This document shows, one piece after another, positions 1-6,532 of a stretch of DNA of 9,573 bases (its first letter is position 1; the number at the start of each line of letters is the position of its first letter). The position numbers and the translations under genes are program-made. The DNA is taken from the NCBI GenBank assembly GCA_005776545.1, contig SXOY01000036.1, positions 1 to 9,573 of the forward strand, given 5' to 3'. A model generated the notes under the pieces. That model saw only the letters and a program-made list of their open reading frames with translations. It ran no database searches and was not told the DNA's origin. The DNA comes from Planctomycetia bacterium (GTDB lineage: Bacteria; Planctomycetota; Phycisphaerae; Phycisphaerales; UBA1924).

Positions 1-619
1 AACCCAGACCGGTCGGATCACCGACTTGAACGACAAATGGAAACTGCTTTGATCCCAGGATGCGGTGAAACGCGATGTCCGTGTAAAACCCCCCATCAGC
101 CAGATGCATGAAGTTCAACGTTGAATTGGGCGCCTGGTCTGGCCGCAGCTCAAATGTCATGTTCCCTTTGGTAGTTTCTATGACAATGTTCTTATCAACC
201 CAGGCGCGGACACCCGAATAGGCCTTGGAGGAAGGGCTAAAAACAGCTTTCCCTGATTGTGGATCTTCTTTTGCAACACCTCGATCAACCATGGGTTGAA
301 TAACCACCGCAGGACCGATTTTCTCAGTGCCAATCACAAGCTGAGCGTAAACTACTTTTGAGTCTTTTTTTCCCCAGAGATCTGGGAAAAGCGTGGCGAG
401 ATTTACGCCACCTTCGGATGCTGCCGCAGATGCGAGCGATTTTGCGGTGACTGGTTCAAGCAGTTCGAGCGTGATATCGCCGGTTTTCCCAGCTGGCACC
501 TTTATAGTCATGGGAATCGGTCGATCGACTCCGTAGTACATTCGATCCGGGATGAGTTGGGCAAATGCTGATGTTGTGATGGTTGCGGCAGTAATCAGGA
601 AAACACAAGTCGTAGTCAT
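1..619 (-). CDS. Exported cyclophilin-type peptidyl-prolyl cis-trans isomerase, partial (C-terminus beyond left edge)
   Basis: Reading the minus strand from ATG at 619 gives 206 open codons to the window edge. Residues 1-20 look like a signal peptide (hydrophobic VFLITAATITTSAFA, probable cleavage AFA|Q), although the n-region MTTTC has no Lys or Arg, which is unusual. Residues about 21-143 form an extra N-terminal region with beta-like character (PIPMTIKVPAGKTGDITLEL) that I do not recognise. From about 144 the cyclophilin fold begins: TKGNMTFELRPDQAPNS, then NFMHLADGGFY, the catalytic FHRI (184-187) and the VQVGDPTGLG stretch (198-206). Members of this family accelerate Xaa-Pro isomerisation; the signal peptide places this one in the periplasm or outside. 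An in-frame TGA lies at 653-655 and there is no other standard start between it and 619. No clear Shine-Dalgarno precedes the ATG. It lies about 50 bp downstream of the prepilin-like gene on the same strand, so they are probably co-transcribed. Family call firm; role of the N-terminal region unknown. Confidence 0.88.
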   Translation of the reverse strand, partial: MTTTCVFLITAATITTSAFAQLIPDRMYYGVDRPIPMTIKVPAGKTGDITLELLEPVTAKSLASAAASEGGVNLATLFPDLWGKKDSKVVYAQLVIGTEKIGPAVVIQPMVDRGVAKEDPQSGKAVFSPSSKAYSGVRAWVDKNIVIETTKGNMTFELRPDQAPNSTLNFMHLADGGFYTDIAFHRILGSKQFPFVVQVGDPTGLG

Positions 620-671
620 ACACCAGTGTAGACTTGCGATGATAGTTTTGGTTCAACACATCTGCGAGCAA

Positions 672-1457
672 TCAACCCGGAGGCTCGCCTTCAGATTCAT
701 TCAGACCCGTTTCCAAGTAATTCCACTGGCGGGGCAGCTTTGAAGCATCAACCTCAGATTCGTTTCTTGCCATGATGCCACCAAGCACACCCGATGGATC
801 AGAAATCCAAAGTACGGCATTGTCAGCACGGAAGGCGTTTGAACCGCGGCGATGGTTGTAATCTGTCACGAGTCGCATTCCGTCGGTGAGCAAAATCGTT
901 GTAGTCGGGTCGATCTGGCTCATGTAGAACTGATCATTTGGGCCCTTGCCGCGATAGTGATAGTTGCTGACAATCTTATCAAGCCCTTGATTCATCCATG
1001 CTGCGGCGTAACGCTGGTATGGGTGTTCGCCGTGGTGTGAGGGGCAATAGAAAAGTCGGGCAGCTGGTAAGTAGTCTGAGGCGTAAAGCAATCCGATCCC
1101 ATCCCAAGGAGAAGGCTTGTTGGCGTCTGCTGGCGTAAGCGGCAAACGCATCGTCATCATCTCTGCCGGGTTTGACTCGCCGGAGAACTCCGGAGTGTTT
1201 CCATCGGGCGCGTGCACACTCGGTGGAAGGCGATCGGAATGATCATCGGCATACATAGTTATGCCAAGACCTATTTGACGAACGTTAGAAGCACAGGCTA
1301 CGCGGCGTGCAGCTTCACGAGCACCTGAGAGCGATGGAAGTAGAATTGAAATTAGCAGCGCGACAATCGCTAAGGTCACAAGTGTGTCAATCAACGTAAA
1401 ACCGCGAGATGCATTTCGCACCTCGGAAGAAGTTGCAATTGGCTTGTGGGTCTTCAC
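672..1457 (-). CDS. Prepilin-like protein with N-terminal cleavage/methylation motif and degenerate H-X9-DG motif
   Basis: This encodes 261 residues from a GTG start chosen for the GGAGGA ribosome binding site 10 nt upstream. After a 19-residue leader comes the prepilin peptidase site RG|FTLIDTLV, then a hydrophobic helix to about residue 45 ending ILLPSL, then AREAARRVACASNVRQIGLGITMYADD. That layout is characteristic of the abundant pseudopilin-like proteins of Planctomycetota. Position +5 of the mature protein, usually Glu, is Asp here (FTLID). Near the C-terminus the segment from DGMRLVTDYNH to ADNAVLW has a His followed by exactly nine residues and then Asp-Asn, which matches the family H-X9-DG motif with Gly replaced by Asn. 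A YCPSHHGEHPYQRY segment carries several His and one Cys. By family, the protein is inserted in the inner membrane and processed by a prepilin peptidase; whether it assembles into a pseudopilus or acts as a membrane-anchored surface protein is unknown. The downstream periplasmic cyclophilin is probably in the same transcript. Confidence 0.85.
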   Translation of the reverse strand: MKTHKPIATSSEVRNASRGFTLIDTLVTLAIVALLISILLPSLSGAREAARRVACASNVRQIGLGITMYADDHSDRLPPSVHAPDGNTPEFSGESNPAEMMTMRLPLTPADANKPSPWDGIGLLYASDYLPAARLFYCPSHHGEHPYQRYAAAWMNQGLDKIVSNYHYRGKGPNDQFYMSQIDPTTTILLTDGMRLVTDYNHRRGSNAFRADNAVLWISDPSGVLGGIMARNESEVDASKLPRQWNYLETGLNESEGEPPG

Positions 1458-1467
1458 GATGGCCAGT

Positions 1468-1473
1468 TCCTCC
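1468..1473 (-). promoter_or_regulatory. Shine-Dalgarno site for the prepilin-like gene
   Basis: The minus strand reads GGAGGA, followed after 10 nt by GTG at 1457-1455. This site supports the GTG start and yields a 19-residue basic leader before the prepilin cleavage site, a plausible length for this family. Confidence 0.65.
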
Positions 1474-1642
1474 CATTCGAGAGAACAACGCTCGTCAGCC
1501 TACCAGAAGCTGGAAACAAAAGCAAGTCCAGATTTCCGTTAACTTAATATCGGATGTAGATGCCGCGAAACTGTTTGGGTTTCCTAACAAAACTGAATTG
1601 ATGGATCCTCAATGCGAACATTTTACTAACTCTTGGTTATGG

Positions 1643-1670
1643 GGAACTTACACCAAAAACTCGTTTCTAA
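1643..1670 (+). promoter_or_regulatory. Putative ECF-sigma-dependent promoter, probably autoregulatory
   Basis: GGAACTT at 1643-1649 is identical to the -35 consensus of sigma-E-type ECF promoters. It is followed after exactly 16 nt by TCTAA at 1666-1670, close to the -10 consensus (TCTGA/TCAAA type). Transcription would start around 1676-1679, about 75 nt before the preferred sigma start at 1752. ECF sigma factors commonly transcribe their own operon, and the encoded sigma is a natural candidate to recognise this site. Its true specificity is unknown, and classical SigK of mycobacteria prefers a different -35, so the pairing is an inference. Confidence 0.55.
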
Positions 1671-1751
1671 TACACAGAATAGAGGATCATGTGGTATGCT
1701 GGGTGCGTATCTCAACTCAGATGCAATGCGGATTCTCGTTCGGGCATCCAA

Positions 1752-2345
1752 ATGCATCTTCGTGGGCCGGTAGCTGTGGCGCATGACGAAGACAAATCCG
1801 AGCTAGCGCTCATGAAACGGGTTGCCGCGGGTGATGAAGCCGCGACAGCTGAGCTGTACGACCGATTTGGACAGTTGGTATTCCGGATGTCGATCCAGGC
1901 CATGCCAAGTCGAGCGGAAGCAGAAGATGCGGTTCAGGAAGTTTTCATCCGGCTATGGCGCACCGCGGGTCGGTATGACCCGACGCGTGCCGCGCTGGTG
2001 ACATGGGTGATGCTTATTTCGCGGCGTCACCTGGTGGATCGGCTTCGTCGCACTCGAGCACGCGTAAAAGCTGGCTCGATGGAAGGTGTGGATATTTCTG
2101 CCGCACCGCTTGTGGGCGATGACATGCCTTCGATGGAGCGTGGGGAACGATTGGCGATTCTCCTGAAGAGCATTGAGCTGCTTCCGGAGCTTCAGAAGTC
2201 CGTGGTGAAGCGGGCGTACTTGGGCGGTCAAACGCTGCGACAAGTCGCCGAAGAACTGGGAACGCCGATCGGGACGGTAAAAAGTGCTTTGAGTCGCGCG
2301 CTGGTTCGACTGCGCGAGAGGGTGAACGAGGAGTTGGTATCATGA
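1752..2345 (+). CDS. ECF (SigK-like) RNA polymerase sigma factor
   Basis: This encodes 197 residues from ATG 1752. Region 2 spans about residues 18-103: LALMKRVAAGDEAATAELYDRF, then AEDAVQEVFIRLWR (core-binding helix) and WVMLISRRHLVDRLRR (-10 recognition side). Region 4 spans about 133-192: LLPELQKSVVKRAYLGGQTLRQVAEEL followed by GTPIGTVKSALSRALVRLRER, a clear helix-turn-helix. There is no region 1.1 or 3, which defines the ECF group. The open frame extends upstream to an ATG at 1689 that would add 21 residues rich in Cys and Trp and unlike a sigma N-terminus. That ATG has AGAGGA only 2 nt away. A GTG at 1776 is a further alternative, so the start is uncertain. The stop overlaps the anti-sigma start as ATGA, so the two are translationally coupled. 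By family it directs core polymerase to a stress or envelope regulon once released from the anti-sigma. Confidence 0.92.
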   Translation: MHLRGPVAVAHDEDKSELALMKRVAAGDEAATAELYDRFGQLVFRMSIQAMPSRAEAEDAVQEVFIRLWRTAGRYDPTRAALVTWVMLISRRHLVDRLRRTRARVKAGSMEGVDISAAPLVGDDMPSMERGERLAILLKSIELLPELQKSVVKRAYLGGQTLRQVAEELGTPIGTVKSALSRALVRLRERVNEELVS

Positions 2346-3127
2346 CGTGGCAAGAGATGATTGAAAATGCACACTTGGACGCACTCGGCTTGCTCGATGA
2401 GCAAGAGCGTGAGCGGTTCGATATTGCATTCTTGAAATTGCCGGCAGATCTCAAGGCGCAACTGCGTGCAGAGCAGGATCGCGCGGTTCGTTTTGACCTG
2501 ACCGATTCACTGGATAGTGACATTGAGTTGCCTTCGGAAATGAAGGCCACTGTGCTTGCGGCAATCAGAGCCGCCGCGGGCAAGTCGCAGAACGTTGAAC
2601 ACAAGGCCGGCAGAGTGCTGCCAATGTCGAAGAAGTCACGCGCAGTCTCGGCGATGTGGCGAGCATCGGCTCTTGGCCTGGCAGCTGCATGTGTCGTGAT
2701 GGGTGGCGTGATTGTTCAGTTGCTTGCGGGCTTTCAGTCAGTCTCTGATCAATCCAAGCAAATCGCTTTCTCCGATCAGTTTGGCGCTCAATTCCCCCGC
2801 AAACCTCGCGATATCGCATTCAGTGGCAAGACGCTTCACACAATCTTCAAGGCTCAGCCTGGATTTGTCGGCGAAGCTGCGGTTTACCATCATCCAGAAT
2901 GGACTGAGGGGCAGTTCCAGTGCTTGAATTTCCCCAGCCATGCTGGCGAGAAATACAAGGTCGTGTTGCTCGATTCGGCTGGCAATGCGGAGAAAGAACT
3001 CGCGATTTTCAAGTCAGTTGGCGGCCGCACCTTTGCAGAGATTCAAGTGGCTCCATCTCAGCTTTCCAGTCTGGCGATCGTACTGGTGAAAGACGACGGG
3101 ACCGAGACCATCGTCATGAGAGCATAA
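2342..3127 (+). CDS. Membrane-anchored anti-sigma factor (RskA-like)
   Basis: This encodes 261 residues. The ATG overlaps the sigma stop (ATGA), with GAGGAG 8 nt upstream inside the sigma gene. The N-terminal part (about 1-50: HLDALGLLDEQERERFDIAFLKLP) resembles the small helical anti-sigma domain of the RskA type, which binds the cognate sigma in the cytoplasm. It has no HxxxCxxC zinc motif. After a charged linker there is one transmembrane helix at about 107-130 (ASALGLAAACVVMGGVIVQLLAG), then a periplasmic domain of about 130 residues with beta-strand character and the DDGTETIV ending typical of the RskA C-terminal domain. It probably holds the upstream sigma at the membrane and releases it after regulated proteolysis; that mechanism is known for the family and is inferred here. 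The role is supported mainly by operon position and topology, since sequence conservation in this family is weak. Confidence 0.8.
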   Translation: MTWQEMIENAHLDALGLLDEQERERFDIAFLKLPADLKAQLRAEQDRAVRFDLTDSLDSDIELPSEMKATVLAAIRAAAGKSQNVEHKAGRVLPMSKKSRAVSAMWRASALGLAAACVVMGGVIVQLLAGFQSVSDQSKQIAFSDQFGAQFPRKPRDIAFSGKTLHTIFKAQPGFVGEAAVYHHPEWTEGQFQCLNFPSHAGEKYKVVLLDSAGNAEKELAIFKSVGGRTFAEIQVAPSQLSSLAIVLVKDDGTETIVMRA

Positions 3128-3162
3128 TAAGCACATGCCCGCGAGCAATATTGAAGTCAAAG

Positions 3163-3186
3163 AGGCAGCATATTGCTGCCTTTTTT
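3163..3186. terminator. Intrinsic terminator between convergent genes
   Basis: The hairpin AGGCAGCA-TAT-TGCTGCCT has an 8-bp perfect stem and a 3-nt loop, and on the plus strand runs into a T-tract at 3181-3186. It sits 35 bp after the anti-sigma stop and 9 bp beyond the stop of the minus-strand coiled-coil gene. On the minus strand the hairpin is followed by a weaker CTCTTT stretch, so it may serve both directions, but it is clearly stronger for the sigma/anti-sigma operon. Confidence 0.8.
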
Positions 3187-3194
3187 GTTGGTAC

Positions 3195-6100
3195 TCAGGC
3201 AGCCTTCTTGCCATATCCAACAGTTGGATCGGGCCACTTGTTCACATCCAGCATTCCTGCGAGCGCAATGTCGGTTTCAAATTTGGACTTCGCTGAAACC
3301 AGTTTGCGGTAGAGCAACCAACTGATCAGGCCTGCGAGTGACACCGTTCCACCCAGGATTCCTGCGGCACCAATAAGTCGACTGCTGTCGATAGACTCCG
3401 GCAACGCCGCTGCAGGTTTAGTGATAGTTGTGATTGCTCCATCATTACGTCGGGTTCTCATTTCCTGAGCCTCGCTCGCAAAGCGCGTAGCCAGAGCGTT
3501 CAACTCCCGTGTGGTTTTTGCCGCGCCATCGCCGCGTAGCTCGATGATCAATTGGCCAGGCGTTGCAGACTCTGTCGTGAGATCAGACTTCAAACGCTGC
3601 TCGACAGCATTTGGAGTCGAGAGGCTTGCAATCCCGAACTTACGCATGTGTTCAGAGATCTTCTCATTGAAGCCGGGGGAGACAAGCATTTCCTCATGGA
3701 AGTGCTGCCACTCTTTCAACTCATCCATCGGAAGTTCACGACCACGACCATCAGCCTCAATCGTCACGCGACTTGCGTAACGGCCGGGGAACAACTGACC
3801 TGCCGCAGCCCAGGAAAGACACGCGAGAATCAATACTGTCATTGCAGCAAAGAACGCACCGACACCACCGCGAGAGCCGGCCTGTTTAGCCTGCACCTTT
3901 CGTTGAGCATCATTCACCATCTGCTGCGCAACCGCGAGCTGGGAACGCTGAGAGATGAGCTGCTCGCAGATTTCGAACCGCGAACGGAGTGACTCTTCGA
4001 GACTCTTTTCCTTCTTCGCTTGTTCGCGGCGAAGACGACGGTGAATCCGAAGCCGGGCAATTCGCTCCGGCGGCATTGCCGGACCTTTGACCGGAGAAGC
4101 GATTTGCACTGGTCGAGTTGCAATCTGCTTTTCGAGGACATCGATACGCTCAAGATCAGCATCATGTGCGACTATTTCAGCACGAAGGCGGTCTTTGAGC
4201 AGTTCCAGTTTTGCTTTCAAAGCCTGAGCATCCCCGCCGACCGGAGCGGAGTTTGAAAGTTGCTGCTGCAGTGCATTGATCTGTGCCTGCGTTGACTGAC
4301 AGTTTGCCTCAAGTTCCAGAATCCGTGTTTTTGCCGCGTTCCACGCATTGGAGCTCTCTACGACCTGGGCTTGCAGGTTTGAGTTGTCCTTACGTAGGTC
4401 GTCCATTTGCGAGACAAGCGAGTTCGCAGTCGCGAGTTGAACTTCCAGAATTGTGATTTGCTCGTTCTTCTCTGAGAGCGAATTGCTCATGGAACTAAGC
4501 GCGAGCACTGCCTGCTCACGCTCATCAGACGCATCGCCCAGCGCAGACTGAAGCGAGACACGTTCGGTTTCGAATCGCACTCGAGTTTCATCGAGTTCTC
4601 TGGTAACAGAATTGTGCTGCTGCTGCGCTGCTTCCAGGCGTTGTTGTGCAGCCGACAGGTCGTGTTCCAGTGACGCAATCGTGATTGTGTCAGCCTCGCC
4701 GCGTGAACCGGCGAAATCAAACTGGGTACGAAGCTCCTGTGCTGAGCCTTCAAGCTGCGTCACGCGGCGCTGCGCTGCGGCAAGTTCCTGCTCTTTTCGC
4801 TGCGCCAGTGCTTCGTTTCGCAGGGCGAGTTCCTTTGCCTCTCCCAAAGCCCGGTCAAGCGAGGCGGTACGCTGCTGCAGGTCCAGATTCTGGGCCTCGA
4901 ATCCCGCAACCTTCTGCGCGGCGATCCGACATTGATCCTGCTCTGCCCGAATCTCCTGCTCAAGCTGGGCTTGCGTCAATACCGCCAATTGAAATCTGCT
5001 TGTTTGGGCGGCGAGTTGGTCATCTTGCTTCGCCAGAGTTTGGGACATCTCGCACAATTGCGCCTGGAGTGTCGTGAGTTGGGCGTTTTCCTCTGCGTGG
5101 CGAGTACGAAGCGCAGCCAGTTCGGCAGCGGCAGTCTGTGCAGCGTTCTCAGCGATATTGGCACGCTCGGCAGCACGAGCAAACGGAGCCTGCAGTTCCT
5201 TCTCAATCTCCTCACGAATTGAGGCTCTCATTGGCTCGATTTCTTGCAGACCCTGCATACGCCTCTGAAGGTCTGCAATTGTCGCGGCGGCAGTCTCCTG
5301 CTTTTTGAGGAACTCAGCATGTTCACACTGCGAAATCTCAGCCTGACGCTGGGATTCTTCGAATGAGTGCCGGAGAGTCTCGAGCTCGTTCTTGAGCTGA
5401 TCATTCGCGTCATGAAGATCGCGAGTCGCATCGCTCACTCTCGCACTCTGGCGACGAACATCATCAAGTGCTACTTCGGCGTTCTGCGCTCTCAGTTTGT
5501 GTTCAGAAGTTTCCTCTCGCGCCGTATCAAGGTCTTTGCGTGCCAGCGAAAGCAGTTCTTCGAGCTTCTCTCGCGTTCGAACTGTTTCCGGGTCAGGAAT
5601 GACAATCGTCGGTGTTGATGCAACCGCCGATTGCGCTTCTTGAAGTTGCTTCAGAAGCGAGGCGACCCGATCCTGAGTTTCTTCAAGACGATGGCGATGT
5701 TCGCTCAATTCTCCGCTCTTGTGTTCGGCAAGTGCTTGAGCATCCGCAAGTCTGCGATTCAATTCCACGAGTTTCGCATCGGTCACATTTGACTTCAATT
5801 TGTCTTCAAACGCTTTTTCGCGGCGGTCAAGCTCTGCCAGTTTGGCTTCCACACCATTACGAACTGTCTCGGCGACTGCGAGCTTAGAGGCCAACCCCTC
5901 TTCACGTTGCGTGAGCGAGTTCTGAAAGGCCTGGGTTTGGGCCGCGAGTTCTGCAGCTTTGGCCTTCTGACGTTCAGCCTCCAGGGATAACTCGCGGCGC
6001 ACACGCTCGTACTCGGTGTTCTTTTGATCAAGCTCCGCCGAGCGACGCTTGAGGTCGGATTGCATTGTCTCGATACTCCCGCGAAGTTCCGCGCCTGGTC

Positions 6101-6317
6101 GATCGGGTGCGTTGCGCCCCGTGGGTCCTGATGAACCTGGCACCGTTGAACTCGGCGACTCATTCCGAGGTTTGCCCGAGCAGAGTTTCTTGAGCGCATC
6201 GACACTGCTTTCGAATTCCGCAAGCAACGAGACAACTTCTGCATCCGCAGGTTTAGCCACGGGAGAAGCATGAGAGGGGACAGAGAGATTGGGGCGGGGC
6301 GATTTGTCTTCTGGCAC
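3195..6317 (-). CDS. Giant coiled-coil protein with C-terminal Wzz/GumC-like (polysaccharide co-polymerase) two-TM module
   Basis: This encodes about 1040 residues from GTG 6317, chosen because GAGGG lies 7 nt upstream. An in-frame GTG at 6338 (7 residues longer) has no visible ribosome binding site. Residues 1-75 are Pro/Ser-rich and probably disordered. Residues about 77-733 are almost uninterrupted Ala/Glu/Gln/Arg/Leu heptad-like sequence, predicted as a long coiled coil. A Pro-rich break follows at about 734-750, then a very basic helix (RIARLRIHRRLRRE) leading to TM1 (about 818-840). About 140 non-cytoplasmic residues follow, with Wzz/GumC-like order: RYASRVTIEA, LVSPGFNEKI, a GQLIIELRG strand, and NALATRFASEAQEM. 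Then come Pro968 and Pro973 just before TM2 (about 981-1003) and a tail of about 37 residues with no kinase domain. Known co-polymerases set polysaccharide chain length. The loop here is shorter than in E. coli Wzz, and no polysaccharide genes flank it. The co-polymerase resemblance is by eye; a structural or scaffold role is equally possible. Confidence 0.72.
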   Translation of the reverse strand: MPEDKSPRPNLSVPSHASPVAKPADAEVVSLLAEFESSVDALKKLCSGKPRNESPSSTVPGSSGPTGRNAPDRPGAELRGSIETMQSDLKRRSAELDQKNTEYERVRRELSLEAERQKAKAAELAAQTQAFQNSLTQREEGLASKLAVAETVRNGVEAKLAELDRREKAFEDKLKSNVTDAKLVELNRRLADAQALAEHKSGELSEHRHRLEETQDRVASLLKQLQEAQSAVASTPTIVIPDPETVRTREKLEELLSLARKDLDTAREETSEHKLRAQNAEVALDDVRRQSARVSDATRDLHDANDQLKNELETLRHSFEESQRQAEISQCEHAEFLKKQETAAATIADLQRRMQGLQEIEPMRASIREEIEKELQAPFARAAERANIAENAAQTAAAELAALRTRHAEENAQLTTLQAQLCEMSQTLAKQDDQLAAQTSRFQLAVLTQAQLEQEIRAEQDQCRIAAQKVAGFEAQNLDLQQRTASLDRALGEAKELALRNEALAQRKEQELAAAQRRVTQLEGSAQELRTQFDFAGSRGEADTITIASLEHDLSAAQQRLEAAQQQHNSVTRELDETRVRFETERVSLQSALGDASDEREQAVLALSSMSNSLSEKNEQITILEVQLATANSLVSQMDDLRKDNSNLQAQVVESSNAWNAAKTRILELEANCQSTQAQINALQQQLSNSAPVGGDAQALKAKLELLKDRLRAEIVAHDADLERIDVLEKQIATRPVQIASPVKGPAMPPERIARLRIHRRLRREQAKKEKSLEESLRSRFEICEQLISQRSQLAVAQQMVNDAQRKVQAKQAGSRGGVGAFFAAMTVLILACLSWAAAGQLFPGRYASRVTIEADGRGRELPMDELKEWQHFHEEMLVSPGFNEKISEHMRKFGIASLSTPNAVEQRLKSDLTTESATPGQLIIELRGDGAAKTTRELNALATRFASEAQEMRTRRNDGAITTITKPAAALPESIDSSRLIGAAGILGGTVSLAGLISWLLYRKLVSAKSKFETDIALAGMLDVNKWPDPTVGYGKKAA

Positions 6318-6324
6318 AGCAGGA

Positions 6325-6329
6325 CCCTC
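6325..6329 (-). promoter_or_regulatory. Shine-Dalgarno-like site deciding the start of the coiled-coil gene
   Basis: The minus strand reads GAGGG, 7 nt before GTG at 6317-6315. No comparable site precedes the alternative GTG at 6338-6336, so the shorter product is preferred. Confidence 0.45.
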
Positions 6330-6356
6330 GGGGAGCACTCGAAAAGTGAAGGTAAT

Positions 6357-6404
6357 TCGACCGGTATATATAGATATCGAACCGCAGGGTGCAGATATCG
6401 ACCG
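6357..6404. repeat. Three phased TCGA(A)CCG repeats in a divergent promoter region (candidate operator)
   Basis: TCGACCG at 6357-6363, TCGAACCG at 6377-6384 and TCGACCG at 6398-6404 begin 20 and 21 bp apart, about two helical turns. The second and third copies share a longer direct repeat, AGATATCGA (6372-6380 and 6393-6401). A TATATATA tract lies between copies one and two and could supply a -10 element. The array sits between the starts of the minus-strand coiled-coil gene and the plus-strand epimerase operon, so a factor bound here could affect either. No known operator is recognised. Confidence 0.4.
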
Positions 6405-6532
6405 TGAATTGGGGTAGACCTTCGGGTTCGCGCAGTTGCGAGCGGGTAGGAGGGAATAAACGGATCAGCGCACGCGGCTCTTGGGTTGCATGCGATTTCT
6501 CGGACCATCCGCTGCGTCTGGACTATGCTCAA

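Larger units (their letters stand above)
1458..1751. other. Divergent intergenic region between the prepilin-like gene and the sigma factor gene
   Basis: About 290 bp with no convincing gene of its own. It is visibly more AT-rich than the flanking genes. It holds the ribosome binding site of the minus-strand prepilin-like gene, an ECF-type promoter match for the plus-strand sigma gene, and an imperfect dyad ATTGA-TGGATCC-TCAAT at 1597-1613, roughly 30 bp upstream of that promoter's -35 element. The dyad may be chance. I could not assign a promoter for the prepilin-like gene with confidence. A 125-codon open frame crosses the region on the plus strand, but it overlaps both neighbours and has no protein-like features. 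Confidence 0.6.

Noticed and set aside
456..671. Minus-strand 71-codon frame beginning TTG at 671
   Set aside because: It is out of frame with the cyclophilin, whose signal peptide and conserved motifs identify the real frame.
1597..1613. Imperfect dyad ATTGA-TGGATCC-TCAAT upstream of the ECF promoter
   Set aside because: Arms are only 5 bp with a 7-nt centre that is itself partly palindromic; expected by chance in a region of this size, so mentioned only in the intergenic entry.
1409..1786. 125-codon plus-strand open frame in the divergent intergenic region
   Set aside because: It overlaps the 5' ends of both flanking genes and the predicted ECF promoter, lacks a ribosome binding site and resembles no protein family.
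2014..2604. 196-codon minus-strand open frame across the sigma/anti-sigma junction
   Set aside because: It is antisense to two well-supported genes, Ser/Ala/Arg-rich and featureless; a codon-usage shadow.
6447..6456. Strong AGGAGGG sequence upstream of the epimerase gene
   Set aside because: No ATG, GTG or TTG lies at a suitable distance in the epimerase frame and no short conserved peptide follows, so it is not treated as a ribosome binding site.
5795..6532. 245-codon minus-strand open frame overlapping the start of the coiled-coil gene
   Set aside because: It is an out-of-frame reading of the same strand, rich in Arg/Ser/Pro, with no domain-like pattern. The overlapping frame gives a clear heptad protein with a ribosome binding site.
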